Origin: Spirochaetales bacterium
GTDB lineage: Bacteria > Spirochaetota > Spirochaetia > SZUA-6 > DRHE01
NCBI GenBank assembly: GCA_011049745.1
Contig: DRHE01000155.1
Coordinates: forward strand, 1 to 15,872
Direction of reading: 5' to 3'
DNA: 15,872 bases
Within the stretch, counting starts at the first letter, position 1, and each line of letters opens with the position of its first letter. Both the position numbers and the translations under genes were made by a program. The notes beneath the pieces were generated by a model. That model ran no database searches and was not told where the DNA came from. It saw nothing but the letters and a program-made list of their open reading frames with translations. Positions 13,143 to 15,872 of this stretch are shown one piece after another.

Positions 13143-14498
13143 ATGTTTCCCTATTTACCCCATACAGATGAAGATATTTCGGAAATGCTCAACCAGGTCG
13201 GCATTCAATCGGTTGATGATCTTTTCGCAGATATCCCCGAAGATGTAAAGCTGAAAAAACCGCTTAATATTCCTGACGGTGCAACAGAATATGAGGTATC
13301 TAAAGAGATATCTGAACTCTCAAAAAAAAATATTACGGAATATATTTCATTTATGGGCTGCGGCAGCTATGATCATATTATTCCGTCAGTAGTAAAGCAC
13401 ATTATTTCCAGGTCCGAATTCTACACCTCCTACACACCCTATCAGGCCGAATTTTCTCAAGGCTTTCTGCAGGCTATTTTCGAGTTTCAGACGATGATCT
13501 GTGAATTGACTTCATTGGATGTATCTAATGCCTCTCTATACGATGGCCATACCGCGGCTTGTGAAGCGGCTGTGATGGCCTTAAACAGCGTCAGAAAATC
13601 GGATTGTATTCTTTACTCAGAGACAATCCACCCCTTCACCAAGCAGGTGCTGCGCACTCATTTTTCGAGTATGGGCATCTCTTTGCGGGAAATCAGGCAG
13701 CAGGAAGGGATTACCTCTTATAAGGACTTAAAGAGTAAATTAAATCCCGGTATTGCCGGGGTTATCGTGCAGACGCCGAACTTTATGGGATATCTGGAGG
13801 ACTATACCGGTTTTGCCGATCTCATCCATGACAACAGCTCTCTCTTCATTATTTCCTCAAACCCGCTCTCTTTAGGAAGCATAAAGTCTCAGGGCCAGTG
13901 GGGGGCGGATGTGGCCGTGGGGGACACTCAACCCCTTGGGCTGCCATCTTATTTTGGCGGGCCTTCCGTGGGATATATTGCCGCCGTTAAAGCTCTGCTG
14001 CGAAAGATGCCTGGAAGAATCGTAGGACAGTCGCTTGACCGGGACGGCAGAAGAGCCTTTCTATTAACCCTTCAGGCCCGGGAGCAGCATATCAAAAGAG
14101 AAAGAGCAACCTCAAATATATGCTCAAATCAGGCCCTGGCGGCACTGGCCGCAACGGTTTACCTGGCTGCCATAGGCAAAAAAGGGCTGGAAGCTGTGAG
14201 CAGGCAGAATATTCAGAAGTCCCATTACCTCTTCGAAAGGCTCACTTCAGAACTGCCGGTGCAGGGTCTGTACGAGCAGCCCTTTTTTAATGAGTTTCCC
14301 ATCAAATTAAATAAAAAAGCGGCAGATATCCTGGGTGGTATGGAGAAGGAGGGAGTATTCGGAGGAATTCCCCTGCAGCGGTTCTATCCGGATCAGGGGG
14401 AGCTGAATAATGTAATCGGTGTGGCAGTGACGGAAAAAAGAACGCGCCTGGAGCTCGATAACTATGTGGAAATACTGAAAGGACTCTGCGATGTCTAA
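13143..14498 (+). CDS. gcvPA: Glycine dehydrogenase (decarboxylating) subunit 1
   Basis: A 451-residue alpha subunit of the two-subunit P protein, matching the usual length of about 445-450. It corresponds to the N-terminal half of single-chain Gcv[16 protein letters not shown] (2-16) and [16 protein letters not shown] (about 69-84) are signature segments, followed by [19 protein letters not shown] and [13 protein letters not shown]. It carries the PLP-transferase fold but not the PLP lysine, which lies in subunit 2. A GGAG lies just before the ATG. The stop overlaps the start of gcvPB by eight bases (ATGTCTAA), so the two subunits are translationally coupled and probably made in equal amounts. 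Confidence 0.96.
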   Translation: MFPYLPHTDEDISEMLNQVGIQSVDDLFADIPEDVKLKKPLNIPDGATEYEVSKEISELSKKNITEYISFMGCGSYDHIIPSVVKHIISRSEFYTSYTPYQAEFSQGFLQAIFEFQTMICELTSLDVSNASLYDGHTAACEAAVMALNSVRKSDCILYSETIHPFTKQVLRTHFSSMGISLREIRQQEGITSYKDLKSKLNPGIAGVIVQTPNFMGYLEDYTGFADLIHDNSSLFIISSNPLSLGSIKSQGQWGADVAVGDTQPLGLPSYFGGPSVGYIAAVKALLRKMPGRIVGQSLDRDGRRAFLLTLQAREQHIKRERATSNICSNQALAALAATVYLAAIGKKGLEAVSRQNIQKSHYLFERLTSELPVQGLYEQPFFNEFPIKLNKKAADILGGMEKEGVFGGIPLQRFYPDQGELNNVIGVAVTEKRTRLELDNYVEILKGLCDV

Positions 14499-15872
14499 AA
14501 AAAATCTTGAAGGCTCTGTAAAATTGATATTTGAGATCTCAAAGAAGGGCAGGGTGGGATTCAATTTTCCTGATCTGGATGTGCCGGAAAAGCCTATTTC
14601 AGAGCTTATCGATGCATCTTCCTTGCGGAAAGAGGATTTACCGGAATTGCCCGAAGTGTCCGAGGTGGATGTGATCAGACATTACACCAATCTCTCCCGC
14701 ATGAACTATGGAGTGGATTTGGGTTTTTATCCCCTTGGTTCCTGTACCATGAAATATAATCCAAAAATCAATGAGGATCTTGCCGGCCTGGCAGGTTTTG
14801 AAAAAGTCCACCCCCTGCAACCGGAATATTCAGTACAGGGCATCCTCTGCCTGATGTACGATACTATTGTAAAACTCTGTGAAATAACTGGTATGAAATG
14901 GGGAACGCTTCAGCCCTTTGCCGGCGCCCACGGGGAATTTACCGGCATGAAGTTGTTTCGCGCCTATTTTAACAGGAGAGAGGAGAAAACCAGGACTAAA
15001 GTGCTGATACCGGATTCGGCACACGGCACAAACCCTGCCTCGGCAAACATATCGGGTTTTGAGGTGGTGGAGATCAAATCAAACGCCCCGGGACTTGTTT
15101 CGATCAGCAGTCTCAAGGAGCATCTGGATGAACATCTTGCCGGAATAATGCTTACCAACCCGAATACTCTGGGCCTTTTTGAAAAAGATATTAAAACTAT
15201 TGCCGCGCTTGTGCATGAGGCCGGGGGGCTCCTCTACTACGACGGAGCAAACCTGAATGCAATTATGGGAAAAGCGAGACCAGGGGACATGGGCTTTGAT
15301 GTAGTGCATTTAAATCTTCATAAAACATTCGCTACCCCCCACGGCGGCGGCGGACCGGGATCCGGCCCGGTGCTGGTCAATGAGCGGCTTGTCCCCTTTC
15401 TCCCCATCCCGGATATTGTCAGAAAAGGTGATCTCTACCATCTTGAGCATGACCGTCCCGATACAATCGGCAGGATATCGGGTTTCTACGGCAATATCGC
15501 TGTAATTGTAAAGGCATACGCCTATATTCTGTCAATGGGCGCCGACGGTTTGAAAAAGGTCTCTGAGCTTGCGGTCCTGAATGCCAATTACCTCAAGGAA
15601 AAACTAAAAAAGGATTACCTCCTGCCATATGATACCCTCTGCAAACATGAGTTTGTCTTATCCGCAAAAGAGATGAAGAAGGATTTCGGGATATCGGCCC
15701 TTGATATTGCCAAGCGTCTGCTCGATTATGGTGTGCATCCGCCCACAATCTATTTCCCTTTAATTATTCAGGAAGCATTGATGATCGAACCTCCGGAAAC
15801 GGATTCAAAAGAAGCGCTGGATGCTTTTATTGCCATAATGTCAATTATTTACCAGGAAGCGGAAAAAAACCC
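14491..15872 (+). CDS. gcvPB: Glycine dehydrogenase (decarboxylating) subunit 2, 3'-partial
   Basis: The frame opens at ATG 14491 and runs to the window edge without a stop, giving 460 complete codons. The family is usually about 480-490 residues, so only the extreme C-terminus is missing. It holds the PLP cofactor: K278 in [18 protein letters not shown] is the Schiff-base lysine. [47 protein letters not shown] and [12 protein letters not shown] are other signature blocks. With GcvPA it decarboxylates glycine and loads the aminomethyl group on GcvH. AAAGGA (14478-14483) inside gcvPA is the ribosome binding site. Confidence 0.96.
   Translation, partial: MSKKNLEGSVKLIFEISKKGRVGFNFPDLDVPEKPISELIDASSLRKEDLPELPEVSEVDVIRHYTNLSRMNYGVDLGFYPLGSCTMKYNPKINEDLAGLAGFEKVHPLQPEYSVQGILCLMYDTIVKLCEITGMKWGTLQPFAGAHGEFTGMKLFRAYFNRREEKTRTKVLIPDSAHGTNPASANISGFEVVEIKSNAPGLVSISSLKEHLDEHLAGIMLTNPNTLGLFEKDIKTIAALVHEAGGLLYYDGANLNAIMGKARPGDMGFDVVHLNLHKTFATPHGGGGPGSGPVLVNERLVPFLPIPDIVRKGDLYHLEHDRPDTIGRISGFYGNIAVIVKAYAYILSMGADGLKKVSELAVLNANYLKEKLKKDYLLPYDTLCKHEFVLSAKEMKKDFGISALDIAKRLLDYGVHPPTIYFPLIIQEALMIEPPETDSKEALDAFIAIMSIIYQEAEKN

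Overview
The window reads as a piece of a bacterial chromosome from a probable strict anaerobe of moderate G+C. The evidence is a bacterial 23S rRNA 3' end, good AGGAGG-type ribosome binding sites, a one-chain pyruvate:ferredoxin oxidoreductase (PFOR) with all its Fe-S cysteines, and the split (GcvPA/GcvPB) form of glycine decarboxylase. I could not fix the phylum. A spirochaete or another deep anaerobic lineage would fit, but this is only an impression from protein style.

Layout. (1) 1-119 is the 3' end of a 23S rRNA gene, with no 5S gene recognisable after it. (2) 286-1605 encodes a DHCR24-like FAD-binding oxidoreductase with a 16-bp operator-like palindrome over its start. (3) 1602-2220 is a scar: the N-terminus of a lipoprotein (possibly alpha-2-macroglobulin-like) whose start codon appears to have mutated from ATG to ATA, running into a fragment of an IS91/IS801-type transposase. 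(4) 2561-2845 is a small GYD-domain protein behind a structured leader. (5) 2883-3221, minus strand, is a decayed unidentified gene with two in-frame stops. (6) 3277-6846 is PFOR with its own strong promoter and a terminator, followed by an MBL-fold hydrolase at 6938-7576. (7) 7665-10051 is a second decay zone: a minus-strand two-gene nucleotidyltransferase cassette, an ABC transporter ATPase lacking Walker A, a DUF3604/PHP-type hydrolase fragment lacking its N-terminus and part of its C-terminus, and a short minus-strand gene remnant. (8) 10101-11249 is a RlmD/RumA-type RNA m5U methyltransferase with a tandem hexapeptide repeat in its linker. (9) 11368-12072 is an aspartate/glutamate racemase-family protein that appears to be leaderless. 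(10) 12253 to the end is an Lrp/AsnC regulator followed by gcvH, gcvPA and gcvPB, the last cut by the window edge.

How the genes fit together. The clearest functional unit is the last. An Lrp-type regulator sits directly in front of the glycine cleavage genes, and similar AT-rich half-sites occur upstream of both the regulator and gcvH, suggesting autoregulation and control of glycine catabolism. GcvH carries the lipoyl arm and GcvPA/GcvPB form the decarboxylase; gcvT is not in the window. PFOR supplies acetyl-CoA and reduced ferredoxin or flavodoxin. No defence system, CRISPR array or obviously new multi-gene system is visible. The less ordinary material is the two decay zones, the nucleotidyltransferase pair with a lost catalytic Asp, the unrecognised minus-strand remnant and several candidate regulatory elements.
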